This document shows positions 53,075 to 62,580 of a stretch of DNA of 64,000 nucleotides, piece by piece. The DNA lies in NCBI GenBank assembly GCA_965201155.1, contig OZ241752.1, positions 620,001 to 684,000 of the forward strand, written 5' to 3'. A program made the translations under genes and the position numbers. The notes beneath the pieces are model-generated. The model ran no database searches, was not told where the DNA came from, and saw only the letters and a list, made by a program, of their open reading frames with translations. Each line of letters starts with the position of its first letter. The stretch's first letter is position 1. The stretch is from JANQOH01 sp965201155 (lineage in GTDB: Bacteria; Pseudomonadota; Alphaproteobacteria; UBA7887).

Positions 53075-54058
53075 TTACCCAGCAGGGCAGAGAGTCAGCG
53101 CCGCGGCGGCGTGCAGCACTTCCGCGCCAGCGCCCGGCAGTGGCGCGTGCTGGCTGAGATGCCGCCGCCAGGCGCGCCCGCCGCGGCGCCCGCGAAACAG
53201 ACCCAGCATGTGGCGGGCAATACTGTGCAGCGGCACGCCTGCCGCAGTCTCGCGTTCGGCATAAGGTAGCATCGCTTCCACGACATCCTGGCGGAGCGGC
53301 GCCACGTCGTCTGCATCGCCAAAAATCTCCGCATCGGCGCTCGACAGCATATACGGGGATTCATACGCAGCCCGTCCAATCATCACGCCGTCGACTTGCT
53401 GAAGGTGTGCCCGCGCCTCCGCAAGCGAAGTAATGCCACCATTGATGATAATCTCCAGCGCTGGGAAATCCGTTTTGAGGCGGTATACGCGGCTGTAGTC
53501 GAGCGGAGGGATTTCGCGGTTCTGTTTCGGCGTCAGACCAGCCAGGATCGCCTTGCGGGCATGAATGATGAAGGTTCGGCATCCGGCTTCGGCGACGGTT
53601 TCCACGAACCGTCGCAGGAACGGGTAATCGCAGCGGTCGTCGATGCCAATCCGGGTCTTTACCGTTACCGGCAGGCCGGAAGCCATGGCCATGGCGCGCA
53701 CACACGCGGCGACCCGTTCGGGCTCCGCCATCAAACAAGCGCCGATGCGGCGGTTTTGCACCCGCACACTCGGGCATCCGGCATTGAGATTCACTTCATC
53801 GTAACCGTAGGCAGCAGCCATGGCGGCGGCGCGAGCCAAGGCGTCCGGACAGCTACCGCCCAGTTGCAGCGCAACCGGATGTTCGACGGGATCGAACTGC
53901 AAATGACGCTTGACATCGCCATGCAGCAGCGCGCCGGTGGAGATCATCTCGCTGTAGAGCGTCGTGCGCCGCGTGACCTGACGCATGAAGAAGCGGTCAT
54001 GGCGATCGGTGCGATCCATCATCGGGGCCACGCAGAGGCGGCGATCCAGCACGCTCAT
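53075..54058 (-). CDS. dusA: tRNA-dihydrouridine(20/20a) synthase
   Basis: This flavin enzyme reduces uridine 20/20a of tRNA. The 327-residue product has the FMN barrel VAPMMDRTDRHDRFFMRQ, the LNAGCPS motif with the catalytic Cys (about residue 94), VTVKTRIGIDD, HARKAILAGLTPKQNR and INGGIT. The C-terminus is helical with WRRHLSQ. It is placed between livF (4-bp overlap) and larC, apparently within one transcript. Confidence 0.94.
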   Translation of the reverse strand: MSVLDRRLCVAPMMDRTDRHDRFFMRQVTRRTTLYSEMISTGALLHGDVKRHLQFDPVEHPVALQLGGSCPDALARAAAMAAAYGYDEVNLNAGCPSVRVQNRRIGACLMAEPERVAACVRAMAMASGLPVTVKTRIGIDDRCDYPFLRRFVETVAEAGCRTFIIHARKAILAGLTPKQNREIPPLDYSRVYRLKTDFPALEIIINGGITSLAEARAHLQQVDGVMIGRAAYESPYMLSSADAEIFGDADDVAPLRQDVVEAMLPYAERETAAGVPLHSIARHMLGLFRGRRGGRAWRRHLSQHAPLPGAGAEVLHAAAALTLCPAG

Positions 54059-54738
54059 GGAGCGCTGCGGCGTACCTGGCCGCGCTCGATGACATAGAGG
54101 CGGTCCAGCAAGTCGACGGAATGAATCGAGTCCGATTCCGAAAGCAACACCGACAAACCCTGTTTCTTGAGGCCCGCCAGCACTTCGGCCAGCCGCGCCG
54201 CGAGCGCTGGCGCGACGCCCTCAAAGGGTTCGTCGAGCAACACCAGCGCCCTGCCGGCCATCAGCGCCCGCGCGAGTGCGACGAGCTTCTGCTGGCCGCC
54301 CGAGAGTTGCAGCGCGCGCCTCTGTGAAAACGCGGCGACCTCCGGCATCAATTCGTGGATGGCATCGAGACGGGCGTCAGTAGCGGTCGCGCCGGCCGCC
54401 CATGCCGGCATGAGGATGTTTTCGCGCACCGTCAGACCCGGTACCAGGCGGCGGTCCTCCGGCATGTAACCGATGCCCAGTGGTGCACGCCCATGCGCCG
54501 GCGCGTGTGCGAGGTCGTGCCCGCCAAAGGTGATGGTCCCGGCACGCGCGCGAACCAGCCCCATGACGGCGCGCATGAATGTGGTCTTGCCGGCGCCATT
54601 GCGTCCCATCAGGCCGCACAGGCTGCCCTCGGGAACCTCCAGAGAAACGTCCTCCAGGATCACCGCGCCGGCGATGGCGACACCGAGGCCGGACACGGCA
54701 AGTACGGTGCCGCCTTCAGCTGCGGGTGGTGCGGGCAT
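54055..54738 (-). CDS. livF: Branched-chain amino-acid-type ABC transporter ATP-binding protein (LivF-like)
   Basis: The 227-residue product starts at ATG 54736-54738, one base after the livG stop. It has Walker A GRNGAGKT (about 48), signature LQLSGGQQKLVALARALMA and Walker B LVLLDEPFEG. It is slightly shorter than usual and begins MPAPPAAEGG. It probably pairs with LivG as the two ATPases of a HAAT-family importer. The real substrate is unknown. Confidence 0.88.
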   Translation of the reverse strand: MPAPPAAEGGTVLAVSGLGVAIAGAVILEDVSLEVPEGSLCGLMGRNGAGKTTFMRAVMGLVRARAGTITFGGHDLAHAPAHGRAPLGIGYMPEDRRLVPGLTVRENILMPAWAAGATATDARLDAIHELMPEVAAFSQRRALQLSGGQQKLVALARALMAGRALVLLDEPFEGVAPALAARLAEVLAGLKKQGLSVLLSESDSIHSVDLLDRLYVIERGQVRRSAP

Positions 54739-54739
54739 C

Positions 54740-55498
54740 TCAGGCGCGGCGGTGCAGTTCGGGACCGATAACGCGGGCGCGTACATCGGCGTCCGCCAGC
54801 ACCGCAGCGGCGGCGCCGTCGGCGATCACGCGCCCGTCGTGAAACGCGATCACCCGATCGGCATAGCGCTCCACCACTTCCATATCGTGTTCGATGAACA
54901 GCACGGTGATCGCCTCGGCCACCAATGCTCCCGCGATGGTATCCATCACCGCGCCCTTTTCGTCGGCGCTGACTCCGCTGGTGGGTTCGTCCAGCAACAG
55001 CAGGCTGGTGCGCCCGACCAGCGCCATGGCGATATCCAGCAATTTACGAACGCCCTGCGGCAATTCCCCTGCGACGCGCTCACCATAGGCTTCGATTTCA
55101 AAGCGGGCGAGTGCAGCATTGGCCGCCTGCGCCGTTTCCGTTGTTCGCAGCGGTTGCCATAGACCCTGGCGCGACTGCCCGGCAATGCCCAAAGCCACCA
55201 GCATGTTATCGAACACCGTAAGTTCCGGGAAGATCTGCGGAATCTGGAACGATCGGTGAATGCCGAGCCGACTGATACGCCGTGGCTCCAGTCCGGTGAT
55301 TGGTGCGCCGTCATGGAGAATGACCCCCCGGTCGGGTTTGAGATAACCCGTAACCATATTGACGAAAGTCGTCTTGCCGGCGCCGTTGGCGCCGATCATG
55401 CCGATCCGTTCGCCGGCGCTCACGGTGACGCTGACAGCCTCCGCTGCGGCGACGGCGCCGAAGTGCTTTTCGAGGCTTTTGGTTTCCAGGACAGCCAT
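54740..55498 (-). CDS. livG: Branched-chain amino-acid-type ABC transporter ATP-binding protein (LivG-like)
   Basis: The 252-residue product has GANGAGKTTFVN (Walker A, about 35), the LivG-type extended middle, ELPQGVRKLLDIAMAL (signature variant) and LLLLDEPTSGVSADE (Walker B). The His switch FIEHDM is present. It is the second of the two ATPases; order here is livH-livM-livG-livF. Confidence 0.9.
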   Translation of the reverse strand: MAVLETKSLEKHFGAVAAAEAVSVTVSAGERIGMIGANGAGKTTFVNMVTGYLKPDRGVILHDGAPITGLEPRRISRLGIHRSFQIPQIFPELTVFDNMLVALGIAGQSRQGLWQPLRTTETAQAANAALARFEIEAYGERVAGELPQGVRKLLDIAMALVGRTSLLLLDEPTSGVSADEKGAVMDTIAGALVAEAITVLFIEHDMEVVERYADRVIAFHDGRVIADGAAAAVLADADVRARVIGPELHRRA

Positions 55499-55499
55499 G

Positions 55500-56450
55500 C
55501 TACCGCCGCCTCGCCGCGCGCCGCCGACGAAATACGGACCACAGGCCCCCGGGGAGAAACATGATAACCATCAGCAGCGTTCCCCCGAGCAGGATTTGCC
55601 AGAAATCAGGCGCATATTGCAGGGCGTAGGAACGCACCAGTTCAAAGATCAGCGAACCGATGAACGGCGCCGCGACGCTGCCGGAGCCGGACAGGATCGC
55701 CACGAATACGAATTCCCCTGATTTGGTCCAATAGACGAAATCTTCGGGGGTAACGTGACCGATCAGTAGCGCCGTCAATACTCCGCCGAGGCCGGAGGCG
55801 GAGGCAGCGAGTACGTATTTCAGATGAATGGCGCGGCGCACCGACGCGCCCAGATAGGCGGCGCGGACTTCGTTCTCGCGAATGGCTTCACCGACATGCC
55901 CCATGGCCGAGTTCAGATAGCGGTGCGCTGCCCACGCGGTGAGCAGCGCCGCCAGCGTCACCAGCGCGAATAGCAGCAGCGTGAGGCGCGCGTTTTCACC
56001 CGGCGCGAAGGTGAGAAAAGTGGGAGCGGGCACGCTGAATCCGTCGGTGCTCCCCAAGGTCGCGCTGTTGGTCAGCAGCCCGAACAGGATCATGGAAAAA
56101 GCCAGGCTGAGCATCGCGAAAAAAATCCCGCGATACCGCGCCAGCAGGAATCCGAGAATAAAGGCTACCCCGCCGGACACGGCCAGACCGGCGGCCAACA
56201 TGACGAACACGTCGGTGACCCCGACAAAATGCCCTAGCATGGCGGCAGCATAGGCGCCGAGGCCATAATAGAGCGCCTGCCCGAACGACACCAAACCGGC
56301 GCGAATCTGGATCATCAGACCGAGCACCACCAAGCCGTTCGCCAGCGCCAGCGCCAGCATGTTTACCGCCCAGCCGGGCAGCCACCACCAGGATGAGAGA
56401 ATGACGAGCGCGGCGGCGCCCAACCCGGCTGCGGTGTGGTCGCGGCGCAT
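55500..56450 (-). CDS. livM: ABC transporter permease, LivM-like
   Basis: The 316-residue product has about nine helices. The segments IQIRAGLVSFGQALYYGLGAYAA, YRGIFFAMLSLAFSM and GSGSVAAPFIGSL are typical of the LivM family. The C-terminal tail is Arg-rich (FRRRRAARRR). It starts 7 bp after livH and ends one base before livG. Confidence 0.9.
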   Translation of the reverse strand: MRRDHTAAGLGAAALVILSSWWWLPGWAVNMLALALANGLVVLGLMIQIRAGLVSFGQALYYGLGAYAAAMLGHFVGVTDVFVMLAAGLAVSGGVAFILGFLLARYRGIFFAMLSLAFSMILFGLLTNSATLGSTDGFSVPAPTFLTFAPGENARLTLLLFALVTLAALLTAWAAHRYLNSAMGHVGEAIRENEVRAAYLGASVRRAIHLKYVLAASASGLGGVLTALLIGHVTPEDFVYWTKSGEFVFVAILSGSGSVAAPFIGSLIFELVRSYALQYAPDFWQILLGGTLLMVIMFLPGGLWSVFRRRRAARRR

Positions 56451-56456
56451 GGGACG

Positions 56457-57353
56457 TCAGATCCTGCGCGCTTCGGCGCGGCCGAACAGGCCTTGCGGAC
56501 GCGCAATCAGCACAAGCGCCATGACCCCGTAGACGACAAACAATTCCAGTTCGGGCATCGCGTTGACGGCAGCGGTGCGGCCGATGCCCACCAACAGTGC
56601 ACCGATCGCTGCCCCCTCTATGCTGCCGAGGCCGCCAATGACCACCACCGCGAAGGCGAGCACGATCACTTCAACCCCGACACCGGGCACCACCGAGATC
56701 ATGGGCGCAGTGACCGCACCGCCAAGCGCGCCCAGAATCGCGCCGACGGTGAAGGTAACGACAAACATGTGGCGCACATTGATGCCCAGCGCAAGGCTGA
56801 TTTCGCGGTCGTGAATCACCGCCTGCAACAGCTTGCCGGTGCGCGTGCGGTTGATCCCGAACCACACCAGCCCACCGACGACAAGCGACAGCCCGACCAG
56901 ACAGAAATCATAGACCGGAAACGGAATTTGCCCGACATCAACAAAGCCCAGCGCCCCGTAGGGTTGGTAAGGCAGATAGGATTCCGCGCCGAATACCAGC
57001 TTGATCGTGTCTTCCAGAATCAGGAACAGCGCGAAGGTGGCGAGTACGATGACGATTTCGTCACGTTCATAGAGGCGGCGCAGCACGCTGCGCTCGATCA
57101 GCGGCCCGAATACCACACCGACCACTCCTGCCGCCGTCAGCAACAGGAGATAGGTGACCCACACGGGGCCGCCGGTCATGACGTATTCGCCCACCGCCCA
57201 GGCTGCCGTATAGGCGCCCAGCGCATAAAGGCTGCCATGCGCGACGTTGAGTATGTTCATGACGCCGTAAATCAGGGTCAGCCCTACCGCAACCAGGAAC
57301 AGCCATGAGGCATAGGTCACGCCGTTAACGAGGATCAGCGTCGGATCGAGCAT
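56457..57353 (-). CDS. livH: ABC transporter permease, LivH-like
   Basis: The 298-residue product has about eight helices. Its features are ASWLFLVAVGLTLIYGVMNILNVAHGSLYALGAY, ERSVLRRLYERDEI, AVIHDREISLALGINVR and GSIEGAAIGALLVG, typical of LivH. It begins the permease set, 27 bp after the YeeE/YedE-type transporter. No substrate-binding protein (LivK) gene is present next to it. Confidence 0.9.
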   Translation of the reverse strand: MLDPTLILVNGVTYASWLFLVAVGLTLIYGVMNILNVAHGSLYALGAYTAAWAVGEYVMTGGPVWVTYLLLLTAAGVVGVVFGPLIERSVLRRLYERDEIVIVLATFALFLILEDTIKLVFGAESYLPYQPYGALGFVDVGQIPFPVYDFCLVGLSLVVGGLVWFGINRTRTGKLLQAVIHDREISLALGINVRHMFVVTFTVGAILGALGGAVTAPMISVVPGVGVEVIVLAFAVVVIGGLGSIEGAAIGALLVGIGRTAAVNAMPELELFVVYGVMALVLIARPQGLFGRAEARRI

Positions 57354-57380
57354 GGAGGCGGATTCTTTGGTAGGCGGCGA

Positions 57381-58532
57381 TTAATTTTGGAGGCCGAAAA
57401 GCGGGCGCAGACGCACGCCGAGAATATTGCCGGGAATAGCGGCAAAAATCCATACCCAACCGTGCAGGCTGCCCGAGGCAATGCCGGAAAAGAGGGCGCC
57501 GATATTGCAGCCATAGGCGAGTCTTGCGCCGTACCCCATCAACAGCCCGCCCAGCACGGCCGCCGCCAGCGAGCGCACCGGAATTCGAAACGCGGCCTGA
57601 AACCGTCCGGCCAGCGCCGCCGCCGAGAACGCGCCCAGCACGATTCCGATATTTATTACCGAGACGGTATCCGCCAGCAGCGGTCGCACCAGCGCCTGCC
57701 GTCCGGCCCAGAAAGTGCTGCCGGAAGGGTCCCATCCGAGCCACGCGGCGGCTTTCGCACCCCACAGGGTGAAGCCCCAAGTGACCGACCAGGGCCGACC
57801 GGAGACAGCGAGCGTAAGCGCATTCAGTGCTGCGAGCATGACGGCGCCAAGCAGTAATGGCCATGGCCCGCGCCATGCGTTGCGCCATTGCCAGCCGCCC
57901 CACAGCGGCCGACGCAGCGTGCCGCCACATCGGCGAAACAACGCCAGCGCCAGCGCCAGTACCGCCAGTTGTGCGGCGACCGCACCCGGCCAGCCCAGCA
58001 CCTCCCCCAGCGACACGGCGCCCACGCCCGGCAGAGAGCGCCACCACCCCAGATGCAGGCTGCCGGCGAACGCGCCGGCGCAAAAGGCGGCAAGCACGAT
58101 TACCATCCGCGCGCTGCCGCCGCCAATGGTGAACAGCGTGCCCGAAGCGCAACCACTCCCCAACTGCATGCCGATGCCGAACAGAAACGCGCCGAACGCC
58201 ATGGACATGCTGACCGGCGCCAGCGCGCCACGCCCCCAGCCGGCGGCGAGCAGCGGCGCGAACAGCACCAGCGCAAGGCCGATCATCACCGCCTGCGCGG
58301 CGACGCCGGACAGGTCGCCCTGCACGATCGCGCGCCGATATGCCCCCGTAAAGCCGAAGCTCGCGTGCCAGAGGGCGACCCCGAAGCCGATGCCAACGGC
58401 GAACAAGCCCAGCCGGGTAGTACCGTGTACGGCAATCGCCGGCGCCAATGCAGCCGACGCCAACACGGCAAGTGTCAGCGCCGCAGTCTGCACCGGCGGT
58501 ACCGTCGCCGCCGTGGGGGAGTTGTTGCTCAT
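57381..58532 (-). CDS. YeeE/YedE-type (thiosulfate transporter-like) membrane protein
   Basis: The 383-residue product starts at ATG 58530-58532 (MSNNSPTAATVPP). It has about ten helices in two repeats, each with the family's conserved Cys motif: GSGCASGTLF (about 160) and YGCNIGALFSG (about 350). Some relatives (TsuA) take up thiosulfate. The open frame continues upstream to 59681 but that part is antisense of the CoA-transferase gene. It is first in the minus-strand run towards liv-dus-lar. Confidence 0.88.
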   Translation of the reverse strand: MSNNSPTAATVPPVQTAALTLAVLASAALAPAIAVHGTTRLGLFAVGIGFGVALWHASFGFTGAYRRAIVQGDLSGVAAQAVMIGLALVLFAPLLAAGWGRGALAPVSMSMAFGAFLFGIGMQLGSGCASGTLFTIGGGSARMVIVLAAFCAGAFAGSLHLGWWRSLPGVGAVSLGEVLGWPGAVAAQLAVLALALALFRRCGGTLRRPLWGGWQWRNAWRGPWPLLLGAVMLAALNALTLAVSGRPWSVTWGFTLWGAKAAAWLGWDPSGSTFWAGRQALVRPLLADTVSVINIGIVLGAFSAAALAGRFQAAFRIPVRSLAAAVLGGLLMGYGARLAYGCNIGALFSGIASGSLHGWVWIFAAIPGNILGVRLRPLFGLQN

Positions 58533-58694
58533 GGCGCCAAATATAACGCGACAACGCGGTGACGCGGCAATTCCGGAAATGACGGATAGATCGCCGCCTT
58601 TCGCGTTCTTGCGGGCGGCAACATCCCTATATTGACGCACGGCACACCCCGTCTGTATGGAAACCGGCAGACCAAGGTGTTGCGCGGAGCCGTC

Positions 58695-60302
58695 ATGGCC
58701 AAATTCCTTACTGCGGAAGGAGCTGCGCGGCGCGTCGGTGACAGCGCCGTCGTGGCGGTGAATTCCTCCAGCGGCCTGTGCTGCCCAGATGCACTTCTGG
58801 CGGCCATTGGCACACGTTACGATGCCGAAGGGACGCCACGGGGCCTCACCACGATTCACCCCATCGCCGCGGGAGACATGTTCGGCATGCCGGGCGTGGA
58901 CCATGTGGCCCGGCCGGGGCTGCTCGCACGCGTCATCGGCGGGTCCTTTCCTTCCGGTCCGTCGCGCGCGGAACCGCCGAAAATCTGGCAGATGATCGGT
59001 AATGACGAAGTGGCCGCCTACAATGTGCCGTCCGGAATTATTTTCGACATGCTGCGCGAGGCCGCGGCGCGGCGGCCCGGCGTGCTGACACAGGTGGGCC
59101 TGGATACATTCGCGGATCCCTTGCTGGAGGGCTGCGCCATGAATGCGCCGGCGCGAGCTGCGCCCATTGTGCGCCGGGAGCATTTCGACGGACGGGAGTG
59201 GCTTTATTTCCCCGCCATCGCGCCCGACATCGCCCTCATACGCGCCACCACTGCTGACGAGCGCGGTAATCTCGCTTTCGAGCAGGAAGGCGCTTATCTC
59301 GGAGCACTGGAAATGGCGTTGGCAGCGCACAATACCGGCGGAACGGTCATCGCCCAGGTGCGCCGCATCGCGCGCGCCGGAACCCTGCGCCCGCATGACG
59401 TCGAAGTGCCGGGAATCCTGGTAGACGCGGTGGTCGAGACGCCGGACATGCTTCAGACTACCGCAACTCCCTATGATCCGGCGATTTCCGGCGAACTGTT
59501 CCGCCCGCTGGATACATTCTCCGTGCCGGAGCATGGCCCTGCGAAGGTCGTGGCGCGCCGTGTGGCACAGGAATTGTGCGCGGGATGGGTGGTCAATCTG
59601 GGCTTTGGGGTTTCCGCCAACGTCGCCCGCATCCTGCTGGAGGAAGGGTTGCATGGCACCGTCACCTGGGTGATCGAGCAAGGCGCTGTGGGTGGCGTGC
59701 CGCTTCTGGATTTCAAGTTCGGCTGCGCTGCCAATGCTGAAGCGTTCGTCTCTTCACCACACCAGTTCAGCTATTTCCAGGCCGGCAGATTTGACGCCGC
59801 GCTGTTGTCGTTTCTTGAGACCGACGCCGACGGGTCGGTGAATGTTTCACGTTTGCGCGCAGCTCCGCACCGCACGGCTGGCGCGGGCGGCTTCGTCGAC
59901 ATAACTGCGCGAGCACCGAAAATCGTGTTTTCCGGCACTTTCAACGCCGGCGCGAAACTCGCTGTCATCGATGGCCGCCTGTGCATCGAGCGGGAGGGCC
60001 ATACCGCCAAATTCGTTCCACAGGTGGACCAGATTTCCTTCTCGGGGCGGCGCGCGCTGGAACAGCGTCAGGACGTCACCTGGGTCACCGAACGCTGCGT
60101 GATCCGGCTGCGCCCGCACGGACTGGAAGTGACCGAGCTTGCGCCGGGCCTGGACTTACAGCGCGATGTGCTCGACCAGACGGCAACGCCGCTGGCGGTC
60201 AGTGAATCACTGCGCGAGATGGACCCCGCCCTGTTCCGCCCACAACCCATGGGCCTCACCCTTCCCGTCCATGGCGCTGAACGAGACGAAAACGGGAATT
60301 GA
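58695..60302 (+). CDS. Acyl-CoA:carboxylate CoA-transferase (propionate/YdiF-type)
   Basis: The 535-residue product starts at ATG 58695 (MAKFLTAEGAARRVG) behind GCGGAG. It is a fused alpha-beta CoA-transferase of class I, like propionate CoA-transferase and YdiF. VIEQGAVGGVPLLDFKFG holds the candidate catalytic Glu328, and GNLAFEQEG and GFGVSANVARILLEEG are typical. It swaps CoA between short-chain acids. It begins a plus-strand operon with an acyl-CoA dehydrogenase and an SDR. The exact acids are unknown. Confidence 0.88.
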   Translation: MAKFLTAEGAARRVGDSAVVAVNSSSGLCCPDALLAAIGTRYDAEGTPRGLTTIHPIAAGDMFGMPGVDHVARPGLLARVIGGSFPSGPSRAEPPKIWQMIGNDEVAAYNVPSGIIFDMLREAAARRPGVLTQVGLDTFADPLLEGCAMNAPARAAPIVRREHFDGREWLYFPAIAPDIALIRATTADERGNLAFEQEGAYLGALEMALAAHNTGGTVIAQVRRIARAGTLRPHDVEVPGILVDAVVETPDMLQTTATPYDPAISGELFRPLDTFSVPEHGPAKVVARRVAQELCAGWVVNLGFGVSANVARILLEEGLHGTVTWVIEQGAVGGVPLLDFKFGCAANAEAFVSSPHQFSYFQAGRFDAALLSFLETDADGSVNVSRLRAAPHRTAGAGGFVDITARAPKIVFSGTFNAGAKLAVIDGRLCIEREGHTAKFVPQVDQISFSGRRALEQRQDVTWVTERCVIRLRPHGLEVTELAPGLDLQRDVLDQTATPLAVSESLREMDPALFRPQPMGLTLPVHGAERDENGN

Positions 60303-60345
60303 ACAGCGATCAATCGATGGATAGACGCCCAAGGGACACCGCGCC

Positions 60346-61491
60346 ATGCTCCTGAGCGAAACCCATGCGCAGGTGCGCGATGCCGCGCGGCGCTTCGCCG
60401 ACGAGCAAATCCGTCCCGCCGCGGAGGCGCTGGACCGTGAGGAATGCTTCCCCGCCGAACTCTATGAGCGCATGGCCGCGCTGGGGCTGTTCGGCATCAC
60501 CGTCCCCGAAGCCATGGGCGGCCCTGGGCTTGACACGCTCGCCTATGCGCTGGTCATGGAGGAATTGTCGCGCGGCTACGCGTCCGTGGCTGATCAGTGC
60601 GGACTGGTCGAACTCATCTCCACGCTGCTGGCGCGTCACGGCTCGCCCGTGCAGCGCGAGCGCTGGCTGGCCGATGTCCTGGCGTTGCGCGCCAAGGTGG
60701 CCTATTGCATTACCGAGCCGGAGGCCGGCACGGATGTGGCGGGCATACGCACGGAAGCGCGGCGTGACGGCGCCGGATGGCGGCTTGATGGCGGCAAGAT
60801 CTGGATTCACAACGCCCCCGTCGCTGATCTGGGCCTTGTGCTGGCGCGCACCGACCGCGCCGCCGGCCACCGCGGCATGTCGATATTCGCCGTTGACCTG
60901 CATTTGCCCGGCGTCACACGCGGCCCGGCGGAACACAAGATGGGCCAGCGCGCAAGCCCGGTGGGGGCGCTGACTTTCGACAATGTGGGCCTGGAGGCCG
61001 GGGCGCTGATCGGGGAGGAAGGCCGCGGGTTCCACATGATGATGAGCGTTCTCGACAAGGGCCGGGTCGGTATCGCGGCCTTGGCCGTCGGCATAGCCCA
61101 GGCGGGGCTGGAAGCGGCGCTCGATCATGCCCGGACGCGCCGGCAGTTCGGGCAGGCCATCGCCGATTTCCAGGGCGTGCAATGGCTCCTCGCCGACATG
61201 GCGAAGGATATCGAGGCGGCGCGGCTTCTGACTCGTGATGCCGCTGTGAAGATCGACCGCGGCGAACGTGCGACCAAGGCCTGCTCCATCGCCAAATGCT
61301 TCGCCAGCGACATGGCGGTGGCGCGCACCGCCGACGCCGTGCAGGTGTTCGGCGGCAGTGGTTATGTGCGCGGCTTTGAGGTGGAGCGCCTCTACCGCGA
61401 CGCCAAGATCACCCAGATTTACGAGGGTACCAATCAGATCCAGCGCGCCATCATCGCCCGCGAACTCATGAAATACGGCGCGGGAACGTGA
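60346..61491 (+). CDS. Acyl-CoA dehydrogenase (MCAD/SCAD-like active site)
   Basis: The 381-residue product starts at ATG 60346. It has the FAD motif ITEPEAGTDVAGI, KIWIHNAP, and the C-terminal catalytic-base motif IYEGTNQIQR, which places Glu as in SCAD/MCAD. This contrasts with the enzyme at 6459, whose base is in the other position. It lies 43 bp after the CoA-transferase gene and is probably specific for a short or branched acyl-CoA. Confidence 0.92.
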   Translation: MLLSETHAQVRDAARRFADEQIRPAAEALDREECFPAELYERMAALGLFGITVPEAMGGPGLDTLAYALVMEELSRGYASVADQCGLVELISTLLARHGSPVQRERWLADVLALRAKVAYCITEPEAGTDVAGIRTEARRDGAGWRLDGGKIWIHNAPVADLGLVLARTDRAAGHRGMSIFAVDLHLPGVTRGPAEHKMGQRASPVGALTFDNVGLEAGALIGEEGRGFHMMMSVLDKGRVGIAALAVGIAQAGLEAALDHARTRRQFGQAIADFQGVQWLLADMAKDIEAARLLTRDAAVKIDRGERATKACSIAKCFASDMAVARTADAVQVFGGSGYVRGFEVERLYRDAKITQIYEGTNQIQRAIIARELMKYGAGT

Positions 61492-61516
61492 GTACAGACA
61501 GGAACGGAGAGAAAAT

Positions 61517-62287
61517 ATGAAGGGACAGGCGGCCTTCGTCACCGGTTCCAGCCGCGGCATAGGTCTTGGCGCTTCCCTGGCGCTCGCGCGCGCCGGTTTT
61601 GCCGTCGCACTCAACAGCGCGACCGACGATGATGAACTGCGCGACGCCGAAGAGACCGTCCGCGCCGAGGGCGGCGAAGTGGTTGCCGTACCGTTTGACG
61701 TGCGCGACATCGCCGCTCGCGAGGCGGCGCTCGACCGGGCCGAGGCAGCGCTGGGACCGCTCACCACGCTGGTCAACAATGCCGGCATCGGCGCCCTTGA
61801 GCGCTGCGACATTCTGGAGGTCGGCGAAGCGAGCTACGACCGCTGCATGGCGACCAACGCCAAGGGCATGTTTTTCCTCTCCCAGTCCTTCGCGCGGCGG
61901 CTGTTGTCACGCGACCGACCGGCGCAATTGTTTCACTCGATTGTCAATGTCACATCCTCCAACGCCGTGGCAACGGCGGTGACGCGCGCGGAATATTGCG
62001 TATCGAAAGCGGCGGCGGCGATGGTCTCCAAATCCTTTGCCGTGCGCCTCGGAAAGGAGGGTATCGCCGTTTACGATATCCAGCCGGGGGTCATTTCCAC
62101 CTCCCTGACCGCCCCGGTCATTGAAAATTACAGGCGCCGCATCGACGACGGGCTCACCCTGATCCCCCGTGTCGGGCGACCGGAGGATATCGGCGCGATC
62201 GTCGCCGGCCTCGCGTCGGGCGCCCTGCCCTACACCACCGGCCATGTCATTTCGCCGGACGGCGGTATGCTCGTTCAGCGCTATTAG
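61517..62287 (+). CDS. SDR-family 3-ketoacyl reductase (FabG-like)
   Basis: The 256-residue product starts at ATG 61517 behind AACGGAGAG. It has TGSSRGIG, NNAGIG, the catalytic Ser in NVTSSNAV, EYCVSKAA (Tyr-x3-Lys), DIQPGVISTSL and VISPDGGMLVQ. It is probably co-transcribed with the CoA-transferase and dehydrogenase, reducing or oxidising a hydroxy/ketoacyl intermediate. The substrate is unknown. Confidence 0.9.
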   Translation: MKGQAAFVTGSSRGIGLGASLALARAGFAVALNSATDDDELRDAEETVRAEGGEVVAVPFDVRDIAAREAALDRAEAALGPLTTLVNNAGIGALERCDILEVGEASYDRCMATNAKGMFFLSQSFARRLLSRDRPAQLFHSIVNVTSSNAVATAVTRAEYCVSKAAAAMVSKSFAVRLGKEGIAVYDIQPGVISTSLTAPVIENYRRRIDDGLTLIPRVGRPEDIGAIVAGLASGALPYTTGHVISPDGGMLVQRY

Positions 62288-62493
62288 CCTCTCCTCCGCC
62301 GCAGCGGATACGCGATTGACACGGGGCCGCATCGTTCGGCGGCGCCGGCGCAATATCGGGTGCAGATTTGCGCCGGCCGATATCCATGAGAAATGCCGGC
62401 ATTGTTGTGCCGAACGGCCCTGACGGCAGCGCGTCGGGTGTCGGCGTATGTCGTAACGAAATCTGCATTGGCAGGCTTGCGCCGCCAAAAGAT

Positions 62494-62521
62494 TTGCGAT
62501 ATTTTCGATATTGACTATTTT
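62494..62521 (+). promoter_or_regulatory. Candidate promoter for the Met-rich lipoprotein gene
   Basis: TTGCGA (62494-62499), a 16-bp spacer and TATTTT (62516-62521) lie in an AT-rich patch of the 293-bp gap 62288-62580. The rest of the gap shows no gene on either strand. Confidence 0.45.
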
Positions 62522-62580
62522 TGTTCCGTGGCAGACGGGCGCCTGCCGGAAGGCAAGACAACTGGGGAGAGTTACAAGCA

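Noticed and set aside
57381..59681. A 766-codon minus-strand frame joining the transporter to an upstream domain
   Set aside because: The upstream 1.1 kb is antisense of the CoA-transferase gene; the transporter has its own ATG at 58532 and normal family length.
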